Assembly: GCA_046331705.1 (NCBI GenBank)
Contig: JAXLQJ010000005.1
Span: 124,001 to 188,000 of the forward strand
DNA length: 64,000 bases
Direction of reading: 5' to 3'
Origin: JADJOY01 sp046331705 [NCBI: bacterium]
GTDB taxonomy: Bacteria; JADJOY01
Each line of letters begins with the position of its first letter. The stretch's first letter is position 1. The translations under genes were made by a program, and so were the position numbers. The notes beneath the pieces were generated by a model. The model ran no database searches. It saw only the letters and a program-made list of their open reading frames with translations, and had not been told where the DNA came from. This document shows positions 1 to 8,573 of the stretch, piece after piece.

Positions 1-1139
1 CCATCAACATCCACCGGATCATCGCCAACGTGGCGTTCGGCGGATCCGTGGCTGCTGCTTACGCGGCGTGGAAGTACCTGGGCGCCACCACGGACGAAGA
101 GCGAGCCCACTACGACTGGATGGGCTACATCGGCAACTTCGTCGCGATCCTGGCGTTCCTGCCGCTGCCCTTCGCGGGCTACTACCTGGCGCGCGAGATC
201 TACGGCTACAACCAGGCACTCGGCATCATGATGATGGGCGGAGCGTTCTCTTGGCTCTTCATCATTCAAGCGGTGCTGATCGGCAATCTCTTCCTGGCCG
301 CCAACGCCTACCTGTGGCTCGGCATGGGCCGGATCGAGGGCGCCCAGCCGTTCCAGAAGTTCATCAAGTACCTGCTCCTCACGATCGCCTTGTGCTTCGC
401 GGTGTGGGCCACGCCGCGCTCCATCATCTCCACGGTCTCCGAGATTCGCGCGATGGGCGGTTCGACTCACCCCGCGCTCGGCTTCCTGGGTGTGATGTCG
501 GCCAAGAACACGGCGGTCAACATCCTGATCCTCACCACGTTCATGAGCTTCCTGCTCTACCGCCGCTCGGGAAAGCAATCCGTTCGCGAGTGGGCCACGA
601 AGGCGAACCTGGTTCAGTTCGCGCTCTTCTTCGGCGCCGCGGCCTGGGTGATCTTCTTCGGCATCCGCGGCTACTTCGTCGAAGCCAAGGTGCGCATCGG
701 CTACTCGGTCTACCAGGTGGTGGCGGTGCTGTTCGCGATGGTGGCGATCACCGCCATCGACGTCCCGCTCTATCGCGGCGCGCGCTCCACCGGTGAGACC
801 CGCTGGGGGCGAATGCCGCCGCTCTCGCAATACATCCTGATCTTCATCGCGGTCACCTTCACGTGGCTCATGGGCCTCATGGGTTACGTGCGCTCCGGGC
901 TGCGGATGCACTGGCACGTGTACGGCGTCGTCCGTGACAACTCGGTCGACGCCTTCACGCCCACGCTGGGCTTCGCGACCAAGGTGGTTTCGGTGACAGT
1001 CCTGATCTTCTTCGCGCTGATCGGCATGGTCTTCTGGCTCGCGGGCCTCTCCCACGCCCCCGATTGGACCGCCAAGGGCGCGGAGCCGGCCAGCCCGGGC
1101 GCGGGCGGGCACCACGCCGGCGAAGGAGCGGCGGCATGA
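1..1139 (+). CDS. Cytochrome bd-type (CydA-like) oxidoreductase membrane subunit, 5'-truncated
   Basis: The frame is open from base 3, with no start before GTG at 30 and coding-like residues ahead of it (INIHRIIAN), so the true start lies before the window. About 378 residues are visible, with some nine hydrophobic segments. The early His in INIHRI sits where CydA proteins have a first-helix heme ligand. The PFAGYYLAREI helix and the following GGAFSWLFIIQAVLIG segment resemble the CydA-like members of the bd oxidase superfamily. The C-terminus is a short Gly/His/Ala-rich cytoplasm-like tail. No CydB or CydX follows; instead the next three genes are c-type cytochromes, the first in an ATGA overlap. 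I infer that it exchanges electrons with those cytochromes rather than acting as a classic quinol oxidase. Substrate is unknown. Confidence 0.75.
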   Translation, partial: INIHRIIANVAFGGSVAAAYAAWKYLGATTDEERAHYDWMGYIGNFVAILAFLPLPFAGYYLAREIYGYNQALGIMMMGGAFSWLFIIQAVLIGNLFLAANAYLWLGMGRIEGAQPFQKFIKYLLLTIALCFAVWATPRSIISTVSEIRAMGGSTHPALGFLGVMSAKNTAVNILILTTFMSFLLYRRSGKQSVREWATKANLVQFALFFGAAAWVIFFGIRGYFVEAKVRIGYSVYQVVAVLFAMVAITAIDVPLYRGARSTGETRWGRMPPLSQYILIFIAVTFTWLMGLMGYVRSGLRMHWHVYGVVRDNSVDAFTPTLGFATKVVSVTVLIFFALIGMVFWLAGLSHAPDWTAKGAEPASPGAGGHHAGEGAAA

Positions 1140-1627
1140 GGATTCCGCCCGCGCTCAACGTGGTGGTGCTCGTGATCGCGACCACTGCGTTCTACACCTA
1201 CGTCGGCCAGCTGGTGCCCCAGAAGGAGATCCAGCCGCCCGCGGAGGTGAAGATCTCGAAGGACATGACCACCGCGGACTTGATCAAGGTCGGTGACGAG
1301 ATCGCGCACGGCAAAGGCATGTGCAGCACCTGCCACACGATCGGCAAGACCGGTGCGCTTCGTTACCCCGACCTGCAAGGCGTGGGAGAGCGCGCCAAGA
1401 CTCGCAAGCCCGGCTACAGCGACGTCGACTACTTCGCCGAGTCGCTCTACGAGCCCGACGCGTTCGTCGTACCGGGGTTCAACAAGGGCATGCCCACCAT
1501 CAACAAGGCTCCCATCGGCCTGACCGACGAGGAGATCCTCGCCGTGATGGCTTGGCTCCAGAGCCAGGGCGGCACGCCGAACGTCACCCTCAAGACCACG
1601 CACAAGTACCGGCCAAAGGCCGACTGA
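1136..1627 (+). CDS. Membrane-anchored monoheme c-type cytochrome
   Basis: A 163-residue protein that starts at ATG in a 4-base ATGA overlap with the bd-like subunit, so the two are translationally coupled. Residues 1-25 form a hydrophobic N-terminal anchor or uncleaved signal (ALNVVVLVIATTAFYTYVG). One CSTCH heme-c motif lies at residues 63-67, and a likely Met axial ligand is in the NKGMPTINK segment near residue 123. The size and layout fit a small electron-transfer cytochrome facing the periplasm. It probably carries electrons between the bd-like subunit and the other cytochromes of the operon; the direction cannot be told from sequence. Confidence 0.85.
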   Translation: MRIPPALNVVVLVIATTAFYTYVGQLVPQKEIQPPAEVKISKDMTTADLIKVGDEIAHGKGMCSTCHTIGKTGALRYPDLQGVGERAKTRKPGYSDVDYFAESLYEPDAFVVPGFNKGMPTINKAPIGLTDEEILAVMAWLQSQGGTPNVTLKTTHKYRPKAD

Positions 1628-1668
1628 GACACCTGCGAAACGCGCTCGCGGGCCCGAGAGAGATCACC

Positions 1669-2490
1669 GTGAACCTCATCGTCATCGCCGGGATCGTCGC
1701 GGTGCTGATCGTGCTGCGGTTCGTCAGGCCGCCGCTGCCGATCTGGCTATCGGCGTGCTGGCTCGCGGTGTTCGCGCTGGTTCGCTTGGGATTCACGACG
1801 CCGGTGCCCGCCTCGGCCGTCAAGATCTACCTCTCGATCACGACCCTCGCCCTGTTCGTCTACGCGTTCACTTCTGCCGAGCGCGCCGCTCAGATCACCG
1901 GCCCGCTCGGCAAGCTGCTCGCGGAGCCGCGCTACACCCCGTTGCTCGCGCTGGTGGCCGTGGCGATCCCGGCGCTCGTCGCTTTCGACGTCTACAAGAC
2001 GCGGACTGCGCCCATCGAGGCCCCGTTCTTCGCTCGCACGATCCATCCGTCGCCCCCGACCAGCATCACGGTTCACGACGCGGCCGTGGACCTGATCAAG
2101 ACGGAGAATCCGTTCCGGCATCTCAAGGAAAGCGATTCCGACGCGTACAGACGGCACATCGATGCCGGGCGCGCGACCTACTACCAGAATTGCTTCTACT
2201 GTCATGGCGACGGCCTCGGTGGCGATGGGGTGTTCGCGCACGGATACAACCCGCTCCCCACCAAGTTCACCGACCCCAACGTCCTGCCGAACTTCCAGTC
2301 GTCCTTCTTCTTCTGGCGGGTGTCCAAGGGTGGTCCGGGCATGCCCGACGAGGGCGGCCCCGGCGACTCCGCGATGCCGCCCTGGGAGAAGTTCTTGAGC
2401 AACGACGAGATGTGGGAGGTGATTCTCTTCCTCTACGATTTCACCGGCATGCAGCCCAGAGCTCTGGAAGAGCACGGCGCGCACGAATGA
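1669..2490 (+). CDS. Cytochrome c with four-helix N-terminal membrane domain
   Basis: A 273-residue protein; the start is GTG at 1669, preceded by a purine-rich GAGAGAGA stretch. Four hydrophobic segments occupy roughly residues 1-18, 25-45, 48-65 and 88-108, followed by a periplasmic cytochrome c domain with CFYCH at residues 175-179. The following segment (YNPLPTKFTDPNVLPNFQSSFFFWRV) and GPGMPDEGG then DSAMPPW resemble class I cytochrome c domains of the kind found beside molybdoenzymes and bd-like subunits. It ends in an ATGA overlap with the next gene. The combination of a small polytopic domain with one heme c is not a family I can name. Confidence 0.8.
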   Translation: MNLIVIAGIVAVLIVLRFVRPPLPIWLSACWLAVFALVRLGFTTPVPASAVKIYLSITTLALFVYAFTSAERAAQITGPLGKLLAEPRYTPLLALVAVAIPALVAFDVYKTRTAPIEAPFFARTIHPSPPTSITVHDAAVDLIKTENPFRHLKESDSDAYRRHIDAGRATYYQNCFYCHGDGLGGDGVFAHGYNPLPTKFTDPNVLPNFQSSFFFWRVSKGGPGMPDEGGPGDSAMPPWEKFLSNDEMWEVILFLYDFTGMQPRALEEHGAHE

Positions 2491-4172
2491 GAGCGATTCG
2501 CGTCGCAGCCCTCGGTGGGCTCGGATTGGCCGCGAGCCTCGGGCTCGCTTCGGCGGCCACCCCCGATCTCGGCACTCCGGCGCAACGCGACGCCGGCAAG
2601 CTGCTCTACGAGAAATACTGCAGCCAATGCCACGGTGAGAAAGGCGATGGCGCTGGGGTCGCCGCCGCCCACCTGAAGCCCAAGCCTCGCGACTTCACCA
2701 AAGGCAAGTTCAAGATCCGTAGCACGCCTGGCGGTTCCGTTCCGACCACCGCCGACCTCGTGCGCATCATCCGCCACGGCATGCCGTACAGCACGATGCC
2801 CGCCTGGCCGAGCTTCAAGGACGACGAGCTCCAATCGCTCGCTTATTACGTGAAGAGTTTCTCCCCGCACTTCTCCGACGCCGAGTCGAACGCGGATCCG
2901 GTCCCGCTGCCCCAGCCGCCACCTTTCTCGAAGGAGCGCGCCGAGCAGGGCAAGAAGCTCTACGCGGACACGGGGTGCGCGCGCTGCCACGGCGTCGCCG
3001 GGCGTGGCGACGGCCCTTCGGCGCCGACGCTCAAGGACGATTGGGGAAACCATCTCCACCCTGCCGTTCTCGAGCGCCCCTGGACCTTTCGCGGAGGCGC
3101 GACGCGCGCCGACATCTTCCGCGCCATCACCACCGGTCTGACCGGCACTCCGATGCCGGCGTTCCAGGAGGCGCTGAGCGAGGAGCAGCGTTGGCAGCTC
3201 GTCGATTTCATCGCGTCGCTCTCCGGGCGTGAGCAACCCAATTACTCGAATCTGGTGCGCGTAGCGCGCGTCAACGGCGAGCTCGACATCACCCAGGCAG
3301 ACGAGACCTTCGCCAGCGCGGAGCCCGCCTTCTTTCCCGTCGTCGGTCAGATCTCGCAACCGGGACGCGAGTTTCACCCATCGTGCAACGGCATCGAGGT
3401 GACGGCCGTCCAGAACGGCACGGACATCGCGATTCGTTTGCGTTGGACGGACATGCGGGCCGAGACCAGCGGCAAGAACGACCCCGCCCAGAAGGTCCCC
3501 GACTGGAAGGACGATCCGTTCGGCGGGGCTCCCAAAGCGGCGGCTCCGGCGACCGACTCCGGCGACGTGTGGGGAGACGAGGTGGCGACACCCGCCGCAG
3601 GCGGGACCGCCGCATCCGGTGCCGGCGGCGACTTCTGGGGCGAGGGCGAATCCGAGCCCGCCGCGGCCAGCCAGACCCCGGAGACTGAGTTCTCGGACGC
3701 GGTCGCGATCCAGTTTCCGCTCGACGAGGCCACCGAGGTTCGCCGCCCGTACTTCATCTTCGGCGACGCGGGCCACGCGGTGGATCTGTGGTTCCTCGAC
3801 CTCGCTCACGCCAACCCCGTGCAGTACGTGGGCAAGGGCTACGAGTCCTTGGAGTCGCAGGGCGCCGGTGACCTCAGCGCGATCAAGCAATACGAACAGG
3901 GGCGCTGGACGGCGATCTTCAAGCGTCCCTTGCGCAGCCGCGGCGGCGCCCATCTCGAGGAAGGCAAGTTCACCCCCGTCGCGTTCAGCGTCTGGGATGG
4001 CTTCAACCGTGAGCGCGGCAACAAGCGCGGGCTCACGACCTGGTACCACCTCTACGTCGAGGCGGGCACGCCCGAGTCGCCGGTCGCACCGATGGCGCGG
4101 GCGGCGGGCTCGGTACTCGCGGTGGAGCTGGTGGTGATCGCCGTGGCGCGGCGTCGTCGCAAGGCGAGCTGA
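2487..4172 (+). CDS. Diheme cytochrome c fused to ethylbenzene-dehydrogenase-type heme-binding domain
   Basis: A 561-residue protein beginning in an ATGA overlap. Residues 1-23 are a signal peptide ending in SAA. Two cytochrome c domains follow, with CSQCH at 45-49 and CARCH at 164-168. From about residue 255 to 535 the sequence matches the EB_dh fold used by gamma subunits of type II DMSO reductase family enzymes (ethylbenzene dehydrogenase, nitrate/nitrite and chlorate enzymes), which bind heme b through Met and Lys/His. A Gly/Ala/Trp-rich low-complexity insert (about 345-395) interrupts this domain. A C-terminal hydrophobic segment followed by RRRRK anchors it with the bulk in the periplasm. 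One polypeptide thus carries c, c and probably b heme. No molybdopterin catalytic subunit is visible here; one could lie upstream of the window. Confidence 0.85.
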   Translation: MRAIRVAALGGLGLAASLGLASAATPDLGTPAQRDAGKLLYEKYCSQCHGEKGDGAGVAAAHLKPKPRDFTKGKFKIRSTPGGSVPTTADLVRIIRHGMPYSTMPAWPSFKDDELQSLAYYVKSFSPHFSDAESNADPVPLPQPPPFSKERAEQGKKLYADTGCARCHGVAGRGDGPSAPTLKDDWGNHLHPAVLERPWTFRGGATRADIFRAITTGLTGTPMPAFQEALSEEQRWQLVDFIASLSGREQPNYSNLVRVARVNGELDITQADETFASAEPAFFPVVGQISQPGREFHPSCNGIEVTAVQNGTDIAIRLRWTDMRAETSGKNDPAQKVPDWKDDPFGGAPKAAAPATDSGDVWGDEVATPAAGGTAASGAGGDFWGEGESEPAAASQTPETEFSDAVAIQFPLDEATEVRRPYFIFGDAGHAVDLWFLDLAHANPVQYVGKGYESLESQGAGDLSAIKQYEQGRWTAIFKRPLRSRGGAHLEEGKFTPVAFSVWDGFNRERGNKRGLTTWYHLYVEAGTPESPVAPMARAAGSVLAVELVVIAVARRRRKAS

Positions 4173-4212
4173 TCGCGCACCAGCGCCGTCGTAGCGAAAG
4201 GCTGGAGGGCTC

Positions 4213-6285
4213 ATGTACGAAACGATCTACGTGCCCGTCGACAACTCCCCCCACTCGAACGAGGCGATCCACCTCGGCGTCGAGCTCGGCAAGGCCTTCT
4301 CGAGCCGCATGGTGGGCTGTCACGTCTACGCCGCGCGCATGCACGACTACCGCTTCAAGCAGATGGAGTTCACGCTCCCCGAGGAGTACCTCGAGGAGAA
4401 CGAGCTCATGCGCCAGCGCAAGATCCACGACAGCCTCATCACCATGGGGCTCAAGCTCATCTCCGACAGCTACTTGGCGCCGATGGCGGAAACGTGTGCC
4501 ACCGCGGGGCTCGAGTTCGAGCCCCGCATGATGGACGGCAAGCACTCGGTGGAGCTGCTGCGCGACATCGACGCGCACGGCTACGATCTGGTGGTGCTGG
4601 GCGCCCTCGGGCTGGGACGCGTACGCGACAGCCAGATCGGCTCGGTGTGCGAGCGCGTGGTGCGCAGCACCACCCGCGACGTGCTCGTCATCAAGGACGT
4701 CCCGGCCAAGGACGGCACCCGCGAGGCGACCAGCGACACGATCCTGGTCGGCATCGACGGCAGCCCGCAGTCCTTCGGCGCGCTGATGACCGCCATCGAG
4801 CTCGCGCGAAAGCTCGGCAAGCGCGTCGAGGCCGTCGCCGTCTACGATCCTTACCTGCACTACTCGGTGTTCGCGAGCGTGGTCGACGTGCTCACCGAGA
4901 AGGCGGCCAAGGTGTTCCGCTTCGAGGAGCAGAACCAGCTCCACGAGGAGATCATCGACACCGGTCTCGCCCAGATCTACGAGTCGCACCTGAAGGTCGC
5001 CGAGCACATGGCGCGCTCGGTGGGCGTCGAGATCACGCGCACCTTGCTCGACGGCAAGGCCTTCCAGAAGGTGCTCGACCACGTCCGCAAGACGCGCCCC
5101 TGGCTCTTGGTGCTGGGACGAATCGGCGTCCACAGCCCGAGCGACGAGCGCTCGCTGGGAAGCAACACCGAGAACCTGCTGCGCCAGGCGCCTTGCAACG
5201 TGCTGCTCACGACGCGCGTCGAGCACCCCGAGCTCGACGTGAAGGCCGAGGAGACCATCCGCTGGACGCCCGAGGCGGAGGAGCGGATGACCAACGTGCC
5301 GCCGCTCGTCCAAGGGATCGCGCGCACCGCGATCTACCGGCTCGCGGTCGAGCAGGGTCATAGCGTGATCACCAGCTCGCTGCTCGACGAGGCGATGGAC
5401 CGCTACATGCCGAAGGCGACCGCCGAGGCGACCACCAAGTTCGCCGAGGCACTCATCCTCGAGCGCGCGAAGGAGCAGCCGGTGGCGGTGTGCCGGCGTT
5501 GCGGCGTCACCGCGAGCGAGACCGAGCCGGTCAAGTGCGCGGTGTGCGGCGCGACCACCTTCGACAAGATCAGCGCCGCGCAAGTCGCCGAGATCATCCG
5601 CATGGAAGGCGGCGCCGAGGCCGAGACCACCTACGATGGCCGCTCGCTGACCTGGACCCAGGACGCGAAGCGCGCGTTGTGGACGCTCAAGGAACCCTAC
5701 CAGCGCCGCCGCACCAAGGCGCGGATCGAGAAATCGGTCCGGCTCAAGCGGCTCGACACCGTGACGCTCGAGCTCGCGCGCGGCGCGATCGAGGACGAGC
5801 TCGGCGCGCCGCTCGCGCTGGGCGAGCGCGAGCCGACGAGCGCAGGCTCCGCCGAAGCCGCGGGGCTCACGCTCGACGACGGCAAGAAGCTGATCGCGCG
5901 CGACGACAAGAAGAACCCGCTCTTCTCCACCCGCAAATGGACCGCGGACGCCGTGCAGCGCGTCTTCCGGGTACCCGCGGGCTTCATGCGAACCAAGACC
6001 CAGGAGCGCATCGAGGCGCTGGCCGACGAGCGCCAGAGCGTGGTCATCGACCTGGCGCTGGTGGAGGAAGCGATCGGCGCGAGCCGACAGCTCATGGCCG
6101 AGATGATCCAGGGCTACGCGGCCAACCCCGAGGCCGCGCGGCGCGTCGTGACCGCGCCGTCCGCACCGGCGCTCGCGCGACCGGGATCCGCGAGCGAGCC
6201 CGTTCCGCTCAACGAGGTCGGCATCATGTCCGCGCTGAGCGCGATGCGGCAGGGCGGCCAGGGCGGCGAGAGCGCCGACAACTGA
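4213..6285 (+). CDS. Tandem universal stress protein with zinc ribbon and three PCP-reductase-like repeats
   Basis: A 690-residue protein, 40 bases after the cytochrome gene and with a GGAGGG ribosome site, so probably in the same operon. Residues 1-160 and 175-335 are two UspA domains; both keep the glycine-rich nucleotide-binding loop (GALGLGRVRDSQIGS, GRIGVHSPSDERSLGS). The tail is unusual: helical PCP_red-like segments (the domain at the C-terminus of light-independent protochlorophyllide reductase BchB/ChlB) begin near residues 346, 478 and 573, each opening with a W-T-x-E/D-A type motif, with a CxxC-x15-CxxC zinc ribbon at about 427-448. The role is not known. The same domain in two further proteins of this cluster suggests a shared job in cofactor or redox protein assembly. 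The domain assignment is by eye. Confidence 0.8.
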   Translation: MYETIYVPVDNSPHSNEAIHLGVELGKAFSSRMVGCHVYAARMHDYRFKQMEFTLPEEYLEENELMRQRKIHDSLITMGLKLISDSYLAPMAETCATAGLEFEPRMMDGKHSVELLRDIDAHGYDLVVLGALGLGRVRDSQIGSVCERVVRSTTRDVLVIKDVPAKDGTREATSDTILVGIDGSPQSFGALMTAIELARKLGKRVEAVAVYDPYLHYSVFASVVDVLTEKAAKVFRFEEQNQLHEEIIDTGLAQIYESHLKVAEHMARSVGVEITRTLLDGKAFQKVLDHVRKTRPWLLVLGRIGVHSPSDERSLGSNTENLLRQAPCNVLLTTRVEHPELDVKAEETIRWTPEAEERMTNVPPLVQGIARTAIYRLAVEQGHSVITSSLLDEAMDRYMPKATAEATTKFAEALILERAKEQPVAVCRRCGVTASETEPVKCAVCGATTFDKISAAQVAEIIRMEGGAEAETTYDGRSLTWTQDAKRALWTLKEPYQRRRTKARIEKSVRLKRLDTVTLELARGAIEDELGAPLALGEREPTSAGSAEAAGLTLDDGKKLIARDDKKNPLFSTRKWTADAVQRVFRVPAGFMRTKTQERIEALADERQSVVIDLALVEEAIGASRQLMAEMIQGYAANPEAARRVVTAPSAPALARPGSASEPVPLNEVGIMSALSAMRQGGQGGESADN

Positions 6286-6337
6286 GCTCCGCGCACTGCC
6301 GCTGCGTCGAGCGTCCGCCCGATCGAGCCTCGTCGCG

Positions 6338-7189
6338 ATGCCCGGCTATCGGTTCTGCCGAACCGACGATCTCGGCTTGCTGGCGGATGCGTACAACCGC
6401 TGCATCGCCGCGCACGTGCCCGGCGCACCCGCGCTCACGGCGGAGCGACTGAAACGGCGCGGGCGCAACGTCGACTTCTGGGCCTCGAGCTCGATGCTGG
6501 CGTTCGGCGATGACGGCCCGATCGGCGTGCTGCTCGCAGCCAAGCGCACGGCAGCAACCTGCCTCCTCGCCGTCGGGCTGCACCCGGACCATCGACGTCA
6601 GGGGCATGCGCGCCATCTGCTCGGATCGCTCGCCCAGAAGCTCGAGATTCTCGGCCCCCCGCGACTGATCTTCGAGGTCGACGCGACGGATGCGGCGACC
6701 CACGGACTGCTCGCGGCGTGCGGATGGCGCGAGACCGGCGAGCTCGCGGACCTGGTCCGGGAGAGCGAAACGCACGCCGCGCCTCGCCCCCCGCAAGCGC
6801 TTCCCGATCTCGCCACGCCAGTCACCTTCGACGAGCTGGCCGCGGTGGGCACGATCGGTTCGTGCGAGTCGTGGACGCGCGCCCGCGCGACCCTCAAGCG
6901 CCGCGCCGGAGAGCTCGAGGGCCTGGCGATCCTCTCCGATCGCGTCGAGGCCTTCTGCCTCTTCGAGCACGGCCCCGACGGCGCCGAGCTCTCGATCGCG
7001 GCGCTCGGGGCGCCCGGCTCGGACGCGGCGCTCGCGCCGCTCGTCGATGCGCTGGCGGCGCGCGGCGCAGCACGGCTGCGTATCCCGCGACTCGGCACGG
7101 ACGAGGTCTCGATCGACTTGCTGGCCGCGCTCGGCTTTCGCAGCGAGCGCCGCTGGTCTCGATTTTCGCTCGACGTGAGCGTCGGGTAG
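6338..7189 (+). CDS. GNAT family N-acetyltransferase
   Basis: A 283-residue cytosolic protein. The acetyl-CoA binding motif A is clear in LHPDHRRQGHARHLL (about residues 81-95: xxxQG(H)xxxLL form of RxxGxG/A). The length is about twice a single GNAT fold, and the second half (from about residue 165) has a weaker alpha/beta pattern ending in LLAALGFRSERRWSRF. That looks like a second, degenerate GNAT domain. The gene sits between the stress protein and the Mrp ATPase on the same strand with short gaps. The acceptor substrate cannot be predicted. Confidence 0.75.
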   Translation: MPGYRFCRTDDLGLLADAYNRCIAAHVPGAPALTAERLKRRGRNVDFWASSSMLAFGDDGPIGVLLAAKRTAATCLLAVGLHPDHRRQGHARHLLGSLAQKLEILGPPRLIFEVDATDAATHGLLAACGWRETGELADLVRESETHAAPRPPQALPDLATPVTFDELAAVGTIGSCESWTRARATLKRRAGELEGLAILSDRVEAFCLFEHGPDGAELSIAALGAPGSDAALAPLVDALAARGAARLRIPRLGTDEVSIDLLAALGFRSERRWSRFSLDVSVG

Positions 7190-7205
7190 CCTCGCGCGGA
7201 CCGTC

Positions 7206-8081
7206 ATGAAGAGTTACCACGACATCGTCGGGGACGGCGGCGCCAACGTCCTGGGCCAAGTCCAAGCGATCCGCGCGCGGCGCGCGCGCAACCTGAGCGA
7301 GATCCGCAACCTGATCGCGGTGGCGTCGGGCAAGGGGGGCGTCGGCAAGAGCACGCTCGCGACCCAGCTCGCCGCGGGCCTTCACGACGCCGGTCGCCGC
7401 GTCGCGATCCTCGACGCGGATCTCAACGGCCCCAGCCAGGCTCGGCTCACGGGGCTCGGTCTCAAACCGCTGGTGCCGACGAGCGACGGTCGCGTCGCGC
7501 TTCCCCGAACCGCGCACGGCATCGGCGTGGTCTCGATCGGCGCACTGGTGCCCGAAGGCGAAGAGCTGCGCTTCGACACCGTCGCCAGCGGCGAGATGCA
7601 CACCTGGCGCGCCACGCGCGAGTTCACCTTGCTCGAGGAGCTGCTCGGCACGGTCGCGTGGGGTCCGCTCGACGACCTCGTGATCGACCTACCGCCGGGC
7701 GCGGAGCGCGCCGTCCAGTTCGCGGAGTTCCTCGGGGCGGCGGTGCGATTCGTCGTGATCACGATCCCCAGCTCGCTGGCACGCGGCGTGGTGGCGCGCT
7801 CGCTCGCGGCGCTCGCGAAGACTCCCAACCGCGTGCTCGGATACGTCGAGAACATGAGCGGCTATCACTGCATCGGATGCGCCAGCACCCAGCCGCTGTT
7901 CCCGAGCGAGCAACCGCGCGAGCTCGCGGCGCGGTTCCTGGGAAGCGTTCCGTTCGACCCCGCGCTGGCGGCGCGCTGCGATCGCGGCGAGTCGGTCTTC
8001 GCGCCGCCCACGCTGCCGTCCGCCGCCGCCGTCGCCGCGATCGTGGAACGCGTGATCGCCGCGCTCGAGGAGGTCCCGTGA
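7206..8081 (+). CDS. Mrp/ApbC (NBP35-like) P-loop ATPase
   Basis: A 291-residue protein of the Mrp/NBP35/MinD ATPase family, which loads or transfers Fe-S clusters. The deviant Walker A (GKGGVGKST, about residues 44-52), the switch segment DADLNGPSQ, and DLVIDLPPG are all present. The CxxC in GYHCIGC (about residue 219-224) matches the conserved C-terminal CxxC that binds the bridging cluster in Mrp. It ends in a GTGA overlap with the next gene. Placement between cytochromes and a radical SAM enzyme suggests a role in supplying Fe-S clusters to the cluster's products; this is inference. Confidence 0.85.
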   Translation: MKSYHDIVGDGGANVLGQVQAIRARRARNLSEIRNLIAVASGKGGVGKSTLATQLAAGLHDAGRRVAILDADLNGPSQARLTGLGLKPLVPTSDGRVALPRTAHGIGVVSIGALVPEGEELRFDTVASGEMHTWRATREFTLLEELLGTVAWGPLDDLVIDLPPGAERAVQFAEFLGAAVRFVVITIPSSLARGVVARSLAALAKTPNRVLGYVENMSGYHCIGCASTQPLFPSEQPRELAARFLGSVPFDPALAARCDRGESVFAPPTLPSAAAVAAIVERVIAALEEVP

Positions 8082-8521
8082 AGTTCCTCTGCGTCCCCTG
8101 CGATTCCCCGATGCGCCTCGTCGAGACCAAGCCGCCGGATCGCGGCTCGCTCACGCTGCTCTACGCGTGCCCGGCCTGCGGTTACGAGATGGCGATGCTG
8201 ACGAACCCCTTCGAGACCCAGGTGGTGGGCTCGCTCGGTGTGAACGTCGAGCCGGGTGGCGCGCCCAGCGCGCCGACGGCGGGCGCCTCGAAGTGCCCCA
8301 TCGCGGGCATCGCGCGCGGCGAAGCCGAGCCGCTCCCGACCGCGTCGACGGACGCGGGCCCGCTCACGTGGACCGCCGAGGCGGAACGTCGGCTCGACAA
8401 CGTGCCGTCGTTCGCGCGGCCCATGGCGCGCACCGGCGTCGAACGTTTCGCACGCGAGCGCGGCTACGCCCGCATCGACGAGCGGGTCATGGACGAGGCC
8501 AAGGACTTCTTCGGGATGTGA
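8078..8521 (+). CDS. Zinc-ribbon protein with C-terminal PCP-reductase-like domain
   Basis: A 147-residue protein that starts at GTG in a GTGA overlap with the Mrp gene, so it is translationally coupled. Residues 5-8 (CVPC) and 31-34 (CPAC) form a rubredoxin-like metal knuckle pair. A flexible Ala/Pro/Ser linker leads to a PCP_red-like helical domain at about 96-145 (opens LTWTAEAERRLDNVPSF; ends at ERVMDEAKDFFGM). The same domain closes the radical SAM protein downstream and is repeated in the stress protein upstream. It could be a small adaptor or metal-binding partner of the Mrp ATPase or of the radical SAM enzyme. Confidence 0.75.
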   Translation: MKFLCVPCDSPMRLVETKPPDRGSLTLLYACPACGYEMAMLTNPFETQVVGSLGVNVEPGGAPSAPTAGASKCPIAGIARGEAEPLPTASTDAGPLTWTAEAERRLDNVPSFARPMARTGVERFARERGYARIDERVMDEAKDFFGM

Positions 8522-8573
8522 CGGCGCGCGCGCACGCCTCACGCTCACCTCGACCGGCCCGAGCGACGTCGCC

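Noticed and set aside
2433-4214. Long minus-strand open frame of about 590 codons opposite the cytochrome gene
   Set aside because: It is the antisense shadow of a GC-rich gene with clear heme motifs; it has no family features and no ribosome site.
4033-5583. Long minus-strand frame opposite the stress protein
   Set aside because: Arg/Ala/Leu-rich composition typical of shadow frames; the opposite strand has intact UspA motifs.
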